6,800 nt of DNA from an uncultured Burkholderiales bacterium (lineage in GTDB: Bacteria; Pseudomonadota; Gammaproteobacteria; Burkholderiales; Burkholderiaceae_C). The stretch is taken from contig CAISQQ010000217.1 of the NCBI GenBank assembly GCA_903887655.1, positions 1 through 6,800 of the forward strand. The letters are read 5' to 3'. The notes beneath the pieces are model-generated. The model saw nothing but the letters and a program-made list of their open reading frames with translations. It made no database searches and was not told the DNA's origin. Below, piece by piece: positions 1 to 6,224 of the stretch (positions are counted from its first letter, which is position 1; each line of letters starts with the position of its first letter). A program made the position numbers and the translations under genes.

Positions 1-185
1 AGGGAAAAGGGCTGATTATAAAACGTTAAGACAGATGTCTCTTGGGCATTCGGAGGGTGTGCCCTGAAAAACGCAATCTCTTGGTTGGAGAAGAATTTTT
101 CCGAGATCCAGATCTCGAAATGAATGAGAAGCGATGTGGCGCCAAGCCACAAAAAACCAACGGCGATAGGGGTTTATGTTCAATC
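1..185. other. Gene-free stretch at the left edge, downstream of the tRNA
   Basis: I see no supportable gene here. Short reading frames exist on both strands, but those reaching into the tRNA are translations of the tRNA itself. One plus-strand frame (22-120, ending at TGA 121-123) stays open for about 33 codons and reads like a plausible protein tail, but stop codons lie just upstream and no usable start exists. Several small inverted repeats are visible: AGACA/TGTCT near 29-40, GGGCA/TGCCC near 45-64, CGAGATC/GATCTCG at 102-117, and TGTGG/CCACA near 135-151. None is followed by a T-run that would make it a convincing terminator. No copy of the tRNA 3' end is present, so no attachment-site duplication is seen within the window. 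Confidence 0.5.
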
Positions 186-212
186 AAAAAACCCCAGTAT
201 GTTTTGGGTTTT
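186..212 (-). terminator. Weak candidate intrinsic terminator after tRNA-Thr
   Basis: Read on the minus strand, AAAACCC (212-206) can pair with GGGTTTT (194-188) around an 11-nt loop, and the sequence continues with two more T residues. The first base of the stem is the last A of the encoded CCA end. If only the AACCC/GGGTT core pairs, the remaining TTTT serves as the U-tract. Position directly behind a tRNA gene favours a termination or processing role. The stem is short and AT-rich, so efficiency is uncertain. The same repeat could also form a hairpin in plus-strand transcripts. Confidence 0.4.
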
Positions 213-287
213 GGTGCCGCTGAGCGGAATCGAACTGCTGACCTTTTCATTACGAATGAATTGCTCTACCAACTGAGCTACAGCGGC
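212..287 (-). tRNA. tRNA-Thr, anticodon CGT (reads ACG)
   Basis: The minus strand folds into a complete 76-nt cloverleaf. The acceptor stem is GCCGCTG/CAGCGGC with discriminator A and a genome-encoded CCA (214-212). The D-arm is GCTC/GAGC with an AGTTGGTA loop. The anticodon loop TTCGTAA (256-250) gives anticodon CGT at 254-252, hence threonine. The variable loop is AGGTC and the T-loop TTCGATT. The T-stem AGCAG/CCGCT contains one A52-C62 mismatch; the first anticodon-stem pair (27-43) is A-A, a position that is also unpaired in E. coli thrW as I recall it. The gene lies 30 bp beyond the fbp stop and seems to have its own promoter. The fold, anticodon and CCA make the identification firm. Confidence 0.95.
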
Positions 288-295
288 ACACCAAA

Positions 296-321
296 ATTAT
301 ACAAATAAGTCTTCTGGTCAA
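296..321 (-). promoter_or_regulatory. Candidate sigma-70 promoter for tRNA-Thr, overlapping the fbp stop
   Basis: On the minus strand there is a perfect TATAAT (301-296) ending 8 nt before the first tRNA nucleotide, so transcription would begin almost at the mature 5' end. A TTGACC box (321-316) lies upstream and contains the fbp stop codon TGA. The spacer is only 14 bp, well below the 17-bp optimum, so the -35 contact is doubtful even though the -10 is ideal. The tRNA could also be made by read-through from fbp. Confidence 0.45.
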
Positions 322-1328
322 GCTTTCTTGGCTTGCAAGTGATACTGGGTGACTCGCTCAACTTCACTTTTAGAGCCTAAAATCACACTGACACGCTCGT
401 GCAGGCCACTGGGCTTGATGTCAAGAATGGCTTGTAATCCGTTGGTGGAGGCGCCACCGGCTTGTTCTACCAGCCAGCTCATGGGGTTGGCTTCGTACAT
501 GAGACGCAACTTACCTGGTTTGTTAGGCTCACGCTTGTCCCAAGGGTACATGAAGATGCCACCGCGCATCAAGATGCGGTGGACATCGGCCACCATGGAA
601 GCAATCCAGCGCATATTGAAGTTTTTCCCTCTCACACCTTCGCTGCCAGCCAAGCACTCATCCACATACCGCTTGACCGGTTCATCCCAGTGCCGCATAT
701 TACTCATGTTGATGGCAAACTCCTGCGTCTCGCTGGGTATTTGAACGCCTTCTTGGGTCAAGATGAAGGCGCCTTCTTCCTTGTCCAAGGTGAACATGCA
801 AACACCGTCACCGACGGTAAGTACCAAGGTGGTTTGGGGTCCATAAACGCAGTAGCCTGCGGCCACTTGCTGCCTGCCTGCTTGCAAGAAATCTTGGGTG
901 GTAACGTCACTGGAGGGGGTGACTTTCTTCAATACGCTGAAGATGGTGCCTATGCTCACGTTGACATCGATGTTGCTCGATCCATCTAAAGGGTCAAACA
1001 GCAGCAAGTACTCGCCTTGAGGGTAGCGATTGGGCACGACATGGATATCATCCATTTCTTCGGAAGCCATGGCTGCCAGATGCCCGCCCCATTCATTGGC
1101 TTGAATGAGTTCTTCATTGGCAATGATGTCGAGTTTCTTTTGAACTTCACCTTGAACGTTTTCACTGCCAGCGCTGCCCAAGACGCCACCCAAAGCGCCC
1201 TGATTGACCGCTCGGCTGATACTTTTACACGACCTGGCAACCACTTCTAACAAAAGCCTAAGGGTTGGCGGAATATTGCCTTTGGCGCGCTGCTGCTCGA
1301 CTAAATAACGGGTAAGAGAGACTTTCAT
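318..1328 (-). CDS. fbp: Class I fructose-1,6-bisphosphatase
   Basis: This 336-residue cytoplasmic enzyme removes the 1-phosphate from fructose 1,6-bisphosphate, an irreversible step of gluconeogenesis (and of the Calvin cycle where present). The sequence shows the class I hallmarks: GSAGSENVQGE at about residues 51-61, matching the conserved GAENVQGE region of E. coli Fbp; ASEE at 88-91, supplying a metal-binding Glu; the signature DPLDGSSN at 112-119 with metal-ligand aspartates; a substrate-binding NMRWIASMVADVHR region at 238-251; and KLRLMYEANPM at 273-283 with the last metal-binding Glu (E279). The length agrees with E. coli Fbp (332). The ATG start overlaps the pepN stop as ATGA, and a GGAG (1342-1339) lies 10 nt upstream inside pepN, so translational coupling is likely. 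The gene ends in TGA 30 bp before tRNA-Thr, with no hairpin terminator between. No truncation or missing catalytic residue is seen. Confidence 0.97.
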   Translation of the reverse strand: MKVSLTRYLVEQQRAKGNIPPTLRLLLEVVARSCKSISRAVNQGALGGVLGSAGSENVQGEVQKKLDIIANEELIQANEWGGHLAAMASEEMDDIHVVPNRYPQGEYLLLFDPLDGSSNIDVNVSIGTIFSVLKKVTPSSDVTTQDFLQAGRQQVAAGYCVYGPQTTLVLTVGDGVCMFTLDKEEGAFILTQEGVQIPSETQEFAINMSNMRHWDEPVKRYVDECLAGSEGVRGKNFNMRWIASMVADVHRILMRGGIFMYPWDKREPNKPGKLRLMYEANPMSWLVEQAGGASTNGLQAILDIKPSGLHERVSVILGSKSEVERVTQYHLQAKKA

Positions 1329-3988
1329 GACGTGGTCACTCCGAGAGAACGATTAACCACTTCACGCACATCGTTGCTCAAATCGCTTTTGGCAGCCACT
1401 CGTTTGATGGCTTCATGAGCCGCGTTTTGATAAGGTTGAGCGAGTTGGCGCCATCTGTCGAGCGCTCTGGCCAAACGGGCCGCGACTTGGGGATTGAAGG
1501 CATCGATTTCAAGCACACGTTCGGCCCAAAACACATACCCCGAGGCATCTGTTCGGTGAAACGCACCTGGGTTGGCCATGCAATAGCTAAAGAGCAAACT
1601 GCGTGCGCGGTTGGGGTTTTTGATTTGAAAATCTGGGTGCTGCATGAGTTGCCTGACTCGGGACAAAACTTGACCTTGGCGGTCAGTGGCACTGGCTTGC
1701 AAGGCAAACCATTTGTCAATGACCAAGGCTTCTTTGGAAAATTGCTGATGAAACAGCTCCAAGCACTTGTCGCCCAAGGGGTGCGCACAATTGACCAAAG
1801 CACTCATGGCGCCAAACCGCTCGGTCATGTTGCTCGCGTCCTTGAAACGTTGGTAGGTCATCCCTGGCCAAACGGTGTCTTGTGTGTGACAGGCGTGCAA
1901 ACACAGGTAATGTAAAGCCAAGGTGCTCAATGCTCTCTCGCCAGTCGCCACTGGATCGGGGTGGTAGGCTGCTTGTCGGGGTTGAGACTCAATCACCCAA
2001 GCCCAATCGGCATGCAACTCCATGGCCAATTGACGTCTCATGGCTTCACGAACCTTGTGAATTTTGGCCGGATCGACCACGCTCAACTGCTCAGCAATGT
2101 AGCTCTCACTGGGCATGATGAGGAGCAATTCTTTCAATGCACAGTCGAGATTGGGGTGACGCAGCACTTGCCTGAGACTGGCCACCAAAGCGCCAGAGAG
2201 GGGGGCTTGGGGGTCTTCACTTGAGGTGTCCTCCACGGCCGCCAAGGCGGCTTTCAAACACAATTGTTGGGCCGCTTCCCATTGATTGAATGCGTCGCTG
2301 TCGTGGGCGAGCATGTTCAAAAGATCGGCTTCGCTGGCAGCATGCTCCAAGATCACTGGTGCGCTGAACCGGCGCAAAATCGATGGCGTGGGTTGAGTGA
2401 TCACACCCTGGAAAGTGAACGATTGCTCACTTTGTGCTAAGACCAACAATTGGCTTGGGTGCGTTTCATGCCCCTCGGAATTCAAGAGCCCTACCTCTAC
2501 GGGGATCAAAAAGGGCGCATGTTCCAGGTGGTTGGCTGGCGGGGTTTGTTTCAAATGCAAGGTGTAGGTTTGACTTTGTGGGTCGTAATCAGTGCTCACA
2601 TGAAGCCGAGGCGTACCCGCTTGTGAATACCAACGCTTGAAGACTTCCAAATGTTGGCTCAAAGCACTCTCAGGGTTGGCATCTGAGATGGCCTGAACAA
2701 AATCATCACACGTCACGGCTGAACCATCGTGGCGATCAAAGTACAAGGCCATGCCTTGTTTGAATCCTTCGCGACCCACCAAGGTTTGCATCATGCGAAC
2801 GACTTCAGCGCCTTTTTCGTAAATGGTGACGGTGTAAAAGTTGTTGATCTCCATGTACTGGTCAGGACGCACAGGGTGAGACATGGGGCCGGCATCTTCG
2901 GCAAACTGAACGGTTCTGAGAAGGCGCACATCTTCAATGCGCTTGACAGCTCTTGCCGACTGGGTGTGTGCCAAGTCTTGACTGAATTCTTGGTCTCTAA
3001 AAACTGTGAGGCCTTCCTTGAGTGAGAGCTGAAACCAGTCTCTGCAGGTGACGCGGTTGCCTGTCCAGTTGTGGAAGTACTCATGCGCCACCACGCTCTC
3101 AATGTTAGAAAAATCGGTATCGGTTGCGGTGTGAGCGTTGGCCAGTACAAACTTGGTGTTGAAGATGTTAAGGCCCTTGTTTTCCATGGCGCCCATGTTG
3201 AAGTCACTTGTTGCCACAATCATGAAGCGGTCCAAGTCCAAGCTCAAATTAAATCGTGCCTCGTCCCAAGCGATGCTGGCGATGAGAGAGTTCATGGCAT
3301 GCTCGGTCTTGTCCAAATCGCCATTTCTCACGTAAATTTGGAGCACATGCTCTTTGCCAGAGCGCGTTGTGATGCGTTGCTCTCTGCAAACAAATTGACC
3401 AGCCACCAAGGCAAACAAGTAGCATGGCTTTTTGTGGGGATCTACCCATTGAGCGAAATGGCGACCGCCTTCCAAATCGCCTGAGTCCACCAAATTGCCG
3501 TTGGAGAGCAAGACGGGATAAAGTGCTTTATCCGCTCTCAGCAAGACAGAGTAGGACGCCATGATATCGGGGCGGTCGAGAAAGTAGGTGATGCGTCTGA
3601 ACCCTTCTGCCTCACATTGGGTAAAGAAGGACGATTCGCTCACATAAAGCCCCATCAGCTTGGTGTTTTTGGAGGGGTTGCAGGTGGTGAATATTTCCAA
3701 ATCAAACGGCTCAACGCCATCGGGTAAATTCTCAAGGACAAGATCGTCACCATCCATCTTGAAGGAAGTGCCTTGACCATTGACCAAGACCCTTGAGAGG
3801 TTCAACTCTTCACCCTTTAGACGCAAGGCTTCTGGGGCTACGCTTGCGTTTCGGCGCACGCGCATTTTATTAAGCACGCGGGTCTTGTTGGCGTCCAGAT
3901 CGAAGCTCAGGTCCACTTGTTCGATCAAATAGGCGCTGGCTTGGTAGTCTTCTCTTTTGACGATATGGACTGGATTGTCATTCAACAT
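1325..3988 (-). CDS. pepN: Aminopeptidase N, M1 zinc metallopeptidase
   Basis: The 887-residue product is a cytosolic aminopeptidase that trims N-terminal residues from peptides in the last steps of protein turnover. From the chosen ATG, the substrate-recognition motif GAMEN is at 266-270 and the zinc motif HEYFHNW begins at 302, giving ligands H302, H306 and E325 (in LKEGL) and catalytic E303. The transition-state tyrosine is Y390 in TIYEKG. An N-terminal beta domain precedes the catalytic domain; a small beta domain (roughly 440-535) and a long helical C-terminal domain follow, as in E. coli PepN (870 residues). I chose ATG 3988 because GGAG (3999-3996) sits 7 nt upstream and because MLNDNP fits the family start. 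The frame stays open to a TTG at 4012, but those eight extra residues fall in a tandem repeat and look non-coding. The gene starts 59 bp after prfB and overlaps fbp by 4 bp. Confidence 0.97.
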   Translation of the reverse strand: MLNDNPVHIVKREDYQASAYLIEQVDLSFDLDANKTRVLNKMRVRRNASVAPEALRLKGEELNLSRVLVNGQGTSFKMDGDDLVLENLPDGVEPFDLEIFTTCNPSKNTKLMGLYVSESSFFTQCEAEGFRRITYFLDRPDIMASYSVLLRADKALYPVLLSNGNLVDSGDLEGGRHFAQWVDPHKKPCYLFALVAGQFVCREQRITTRSGKEHVLQIYVRNGDLDKTEHAMNSLIASIAWDEARFNLSLDLDRFMIVATSDFNMGAMENKGLNIFNTKFVLANAHTATDTDFSNIESVVAHEYFHNWTGNRVTCRDWFQLSLKEGLTVFRDQEFSQDLAHTQSARAVKRIEDVRLLRTVQFAEDAGPMSHPVRPDQYMEINNFYTVTIYEKGAEVVRMMQTLVGREGFKQGMALYFDRHDGSAVTCDDFVQAISDANPESALSQHLEVFKRWYSQAGTPRLHVSTDYDPQSQTYTLHLKQTPPANHLEHAPFLIPVEVGLLNSEGHETHPSQLLVLAQSEQSFTFQGVITQPTPSILRRFSAPVILEHAASEADLLNMLAHDSDAFNQWEAAQQLCLKAALAAVEDTSSEDPQAPLSGALVASLRQVLRHPNLDCALKELLLIMPSESYIAEQLSVVDPAKIHKVREAMRRQLAMELHADWAWVIESQPRQAAYHPDPVATGERALSTLALHYLCLHACHTQDTVWPGMTYQRFKDASNMTERFGAMSALVNCAHPLGDKCLELFHQQFSKEALVIDKWFALQASATDRQGQVLSRVRQLMQHPDFQIKNPNRARSLLFSYCMANPGAFHRTDASGYVFWAERVLEIDAFNPQVAARLARALDRWRQLAQPYQNAAHEAIKRVAAKSDLSNDVREVVNRSLGVTTS

Positions 3989-3995
3989 GCGTAAA

Positions 3996-3999
3996 CTCC
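3996..3999 (-). promoter_or_regulatory. Ribosome binding site that fixes the pepN start
   Basis: GGAG on the minus strand lies 7 nt before ATG 3988-3986. This well-spaced Shine-Dalgarno sequence supports that ATG over the upstream in-frame TTG at 4012, which has no comparable site. Confidence 0.75.
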
Positions 4000-4020
4000 A
4001 ACGATTGATCAACGATTGAT
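3999..4020. repeat. Perfect 11-bp tandem duplication in the prfB-pepN gap
   Basis: CAACGATTGAT occurs twice back to back (3999-4009 and 4010-4020) with no mismatch. The junction creates the palindrome TTGATCAA (4005-4012). The pair lies directly upstream of the pepN Shine-Dalgarno sequence and shares its first base. It could be a duplicated operator or a simple slippage product; the sequence alone does not decide. The TTG that lengthens the pepN frame falls inside the repeat. Confidence 0.8.
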
Positions 4021-4047
4021 AATTTCAAAAATCTCATGGCGTGTGTA

Positions 4048-5152
4048 TCAGACGCCTTGTTTGAGGGATGCTTCAATAAACGCATCAAGGTCTCCATCCA
4101 GCACTTTTTGCGTGGCTGAGGTCTCCACTTGGGTGCGCAAGTCTTTGATGCGACTTTGATCGAGTACATAGGATCGAATTTGATGACCCCAACCCACATC
4201 GGTTTTGGTGTCTTCAAGTTTTTGTTGCTCGGCCATGCGCTTGCGCATCTCGAAATCATACAGTCGACTCCTGAGTCGCTTCCAAGCCACATCGCGGTTG
4301 CTGTGCTGACTTCTGCCATCTTGGCACTGGACCACAATTCCCGTTGGCAAGTGAGTCAAACGAACAGCCGAATCGGTTTTGTTGATGTGCTGCCCGCCCG
4401 CCCCCGATGCTCTGAAGGTGTCCACCCGCACATCGGCAGGGTTGATGTCAATTTCAATGGAGTCATCGACCTCAGGGTATACAAAGACACTGGCAAAACT
4501 CGTGTGCCGGCCTCCGGATGAGTCAAAGGGTGACTTTCTCACCAGACGGTGCACGCCAGTCTCGGTTCGCAACAGGCCAAAGGCATATTCGCCTTCGATT
4601 TTGATGGTGGCGCTTTTGATGCCAGCGACGTCCCCGGCAGACTCGTCTTCGAGCGTGGCTTTGAAGCCCTTTCTCTCTGCGTATCGCAGGTATTGGCGCA
4701 ACAGCATGCTGGCCCAATCACACGCTTCAGTTCCTCCCGCGCCCGATTGGATATCGAGAAAGGCGTTGAGGGGGTCCGCCGGATTGTCAAACATGCGTCT
4801 GAACTCCAGGCCTTCAATGGTTTGGGTCAACTGCGCCGTTTCGCTCTCGAGCGTTTGTAAGCTCTCCAAGTCGGCTTCGTCTTTGACCATCTCGTAGAGC
4901 TCTAAATTATCAAGAATCTCGCGGTCGAGCCGGATGAGCGTACTCACCACATCGTCGAGGGATTTCTTTTCCTTGGAGAGTTCTTGAGCTTTTTTGGGAT
5001 CATTCCAAACCAGCGGATCTTCTAATGACGCATTAACGGTGCGCAGGCGTTCAGCTTTGACATCGAAGTCAAAGATACCCCCGAAGTTCTTGCGTTCTGA
5101 GTTGCAAGTCAGCGAGCGTGGTTCCTATCAAATTGATTTGTTCAGCATCCAT
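4048..5152 (-). CDS. prfB: Peptide chain release factor 2, expressed through a programmed +1 frameshift
   Basis: Release factor 2 recognises UAA and UGA stop codons and triggers hydrolysis of the finished peptide. Translation begins at ATG 5152 (MDAEQINLIG), reads 27 codons to RGYL, and meets an in-frame TGA at 5071-5069. A +1 shift on CTT-T continues at GAC 5070 (DFDVKAERLR) to the stop at 4048, giving 367 residues against 365 in E. coli. The product has the stop-codon reading SPF tripeptide at 207-209 and the catalytic GGQ at 252-254, each displaced by 2 from E. coli. Residue 248 is Ala, where E. coli K-12 carries the less active Thr246. A conventional call gives only 300 residues from an internal GTG at 4950 and loses the N-terminal helical domain. 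No clear Shine-Dalgarno precedes the ATG; an A7 run abuts it. In many proteobacteria lysS follows prfB; here pepN follows after 59 bp. Confidence 0.96.
5068..5083 (-). promoter_or_regulatory. prfB programmed +1 frameshift element
   Basis: The minus strand reads CGGGGGTATCTTTGAC: a Shine-Dalgarno-like GGGGG (5082-5078), a 3-nt spacer TAT, the slippery codon CTT (5074-5072), and the stop TGA followed by C (5071-5068). This matches the E. coli prfB site, AGG GGG TAT CTT TGA C, except for one base. Known mechanism: when RF2 is scarce, slow termination at UGA-C lets the SD-like contact and the P-site tRNA-Leu slip by +1, so RF2 adjusts its own synthesis. The downstream frame recovers a full-length RF2, which confirms the element functionally by sequence. 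Confidence 0.95.
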
Positions 5153-5355
5153 TTTTTTATTGTGTCCAAAAGCTTGAGTTCAGCACGCTTGAAGAGCGAG
5201 CGAGGGCAGCCGACTGAGAGAAGACCTCACAGGTTCAGCGATGGCGTATTTTCGCACGGCTGAGCCCCAATTGAAGCCCAAAGCCGAATTACCGACAAGT
5301 TCGAGTCAATATCTGCAGCCTATCCTTGGCCGATTTCGCCCACGGGAGGAGATTT
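5153..5355. other. Intergenic gap between the SUMT gene and prfB
   Basis: This 203-bp gap should hold the prfB promoter and leader. On the minus strand a TTGACT (5313-5308) resembles a -35 box, but no good -10 follows at 16-18 bp. A CACAAT close to the prfB ATG resembles a -10 but would leave almost no leader and lacks a -35. I therefore name no promoter. No small gene, RNA fold or U-tract terminator is convincing. The 9-mer AGCCGAATT occurs at 5282-5290 and again at 5358-5366 across the SUMT stop codon. Confidence 0.5.
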
Positions 5356-6213
5356 TTAGCCGAATTGGGCCCGGGAATTAGTAAGTTCGGCTGCCCAAGG
5401 GGACTCATCGAGTGTGACCGCAGGACTTGTGTTTTTCTTCAGCCAAGATTGGAGTCCCAAGAGCACATTGCCCACCACGACGATGGAGGGAGACTTCAAT
5501 TGATGAGTTTGGGCCTCTTGTGACAATTGACCCAACTCGGTCAACAACTGGCGTTGAAATGGCGTGCTGGCGCTTTCAATGATGGCTGCAGGCGTACTCG
5601 CCGAAAGGCCTTCTAAAAGGCTGGATTGAATCTCTCCCAAATGGGCCATGCCCATGTAAATCACCAGGGTGAGCTTTGAGTCTCGGGCGCATTGGGCCAA
5701 TGCTGCCCAGTTGGTGGGTGTATGGCCTTTTTGCGAGTGACCCGTGATGAAGATCACGCCATGGGCATGATCGCGTTGGGTCATTGGGACATCCAAAGAG
5801 CTGAGCGCTGCCAAGCCCGAGGTGATGCCATTGATCACTTCCACCCGAACGCCATGGGCTTTGAGCGACTCGACCTCTTCGCCGCCGCGACCAAAAATAA
5901 AGGGATCTCCACCTTTGAGCCTGACCACCCGCTCGCCAGCCAAAGCTGATTGAATCATGAGCTTTTCAATGAAGGCCTGCGGCGTTGAGCGGCATCCACC
6001 GCGTTTGCCCACGTGAATAATTCGGGAATGGTTTGAGGCCAGTTGCACAATCTCTTCAGACACCAAGTCATCAACCAAAAGCACACTCGCGGCTTGAATG
6101 GCTTTGAAGGCTTTGAGGGTCAAGAGATCGGGGTCGCCAGGGCCAGCCCCAACCAGTTGCACCAAGGGCCAAGAGCTGGGCAGGGTCAATTGTTCAGATT
6201 CAATGATCGGCAT
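5356..6213 (-). CDS. cobA: Uroporphyrinogen-III C-methyltransferase (SUMT)
   Basis: The 285-residue cytoplasmic enzyme transfers two methyl groups from S-adenosylmethionine to uroporphyrinogen III, giving precorrin-2, the branch point to siroheme and cobalamin. Family motifs appear in order: VGAGPGDPDLLTLKA at 21-35, VRLKGGDPFIFGRGGEE at 97-113, NGITSG at 128-133 (many SUMTs have PGIT here), and PMTQRDHA at 143-150, followed by FITGH. It has only the methyltransferase domain, without the CysG dehydrogenase/ferrochelatase part, so siroheme synthesis would need a partner elsewhere. I chose ATG 6213 because it sits 11 bp after the ybiB-like stop and gives a normal N-terminus; a longer frame from TTG 6300 would overlap that gene. 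No Shine-Dalgarno precedes the ATG, so coupling to the upstream gene is likely. Siroheme use in nitrite or sulfite reduction is inference from the family. Confidence 0.93.
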   Translation of the reverse strand: MPIIESEQLTLPSSWPLVQLVGAGPGDPDLLTLKAFKAIQAASVLLVDDLVSEEIVQLASNHSRIIHVGKRGGCRSTPQAFIEKLMIQSALAGERVVRLKGGDPFIFGRGGEEVESLKAHGVRVEVINGITSGLAALSSLDVPMTQRDHAHGVIFITGHSQKGHTPTNWAALAQCARDSKLTLVIYMGMAHLGEIQSSLLEGLSASTPAAIIESASTPFQRQLLTELGQLSQEAQTHQLKSPSIVVVGNVLLGLQSWLKKNTSPAVTLDESPWAAELTNSRAQFG

Positions 6214-6224
6214 GGTGGTGGCTT

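Noticed and set aside
22..123. Plus-strand open frame of about 33 codons ending at TGA 121-123, with a plausible-looking helix near its end
   Set aside because: Stops lie immediately upstream at 13-15 and 19-21 and there is no ATG or GTG in frame, so it has no start. A degraded gene tail cannot be shown from so little sequence.
1..287. tRNA-Thr as the attachment site of an integrated element
   Set aside because: No integrase gene and no second copy of the tRNA 3' end are present in the window. Sequence beyond the left edge would be needed.
26..308. Short reading frames on both strands running through the tRNA-Thr gene, one containing AERNRTADLFITNELLYQ
   Set aside because: These are the familiar translations of a tRNA gene and its complement. 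The tRNA fold explains the sequence fully and there is no ribosome binding site.
462..989. 175-residue plus-strand open frame antisense to fbp, and similar long antisense frames opposite pepN, prfB and the SUMT gene
   Set aside because: The minus-strand proteins in the same places have clear family motifs. The antisense frames have no recognisable domains and arise from codon bias.
3989..4012. TTG at 4012 as the pepN start
   Set aside because: It lies within the tandem repeat, adds eight residues foreign to the family, and lacks a Shine-Dalgarno, while ATG 3988 has GGAG at 7 nt.
4048..4950. prfB taken as a 300-residue gene starting at GTG 4950
   Set aside because: That GTG is internal, has no ribosome binding site, and would remove the N-terminal domain. 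The frameshifted reading from 5152 restores the normal RF2 length.
5359..5391. Hairpin GCCGAA/TTCGGC around GGGCCCGGG at the end of the SUMT gene as a terminator
   Set aside because: Most of it is coding sequence, the loop is 21 nt, and the following minus-strand sequence is TAAAAATC rather than a T-run.
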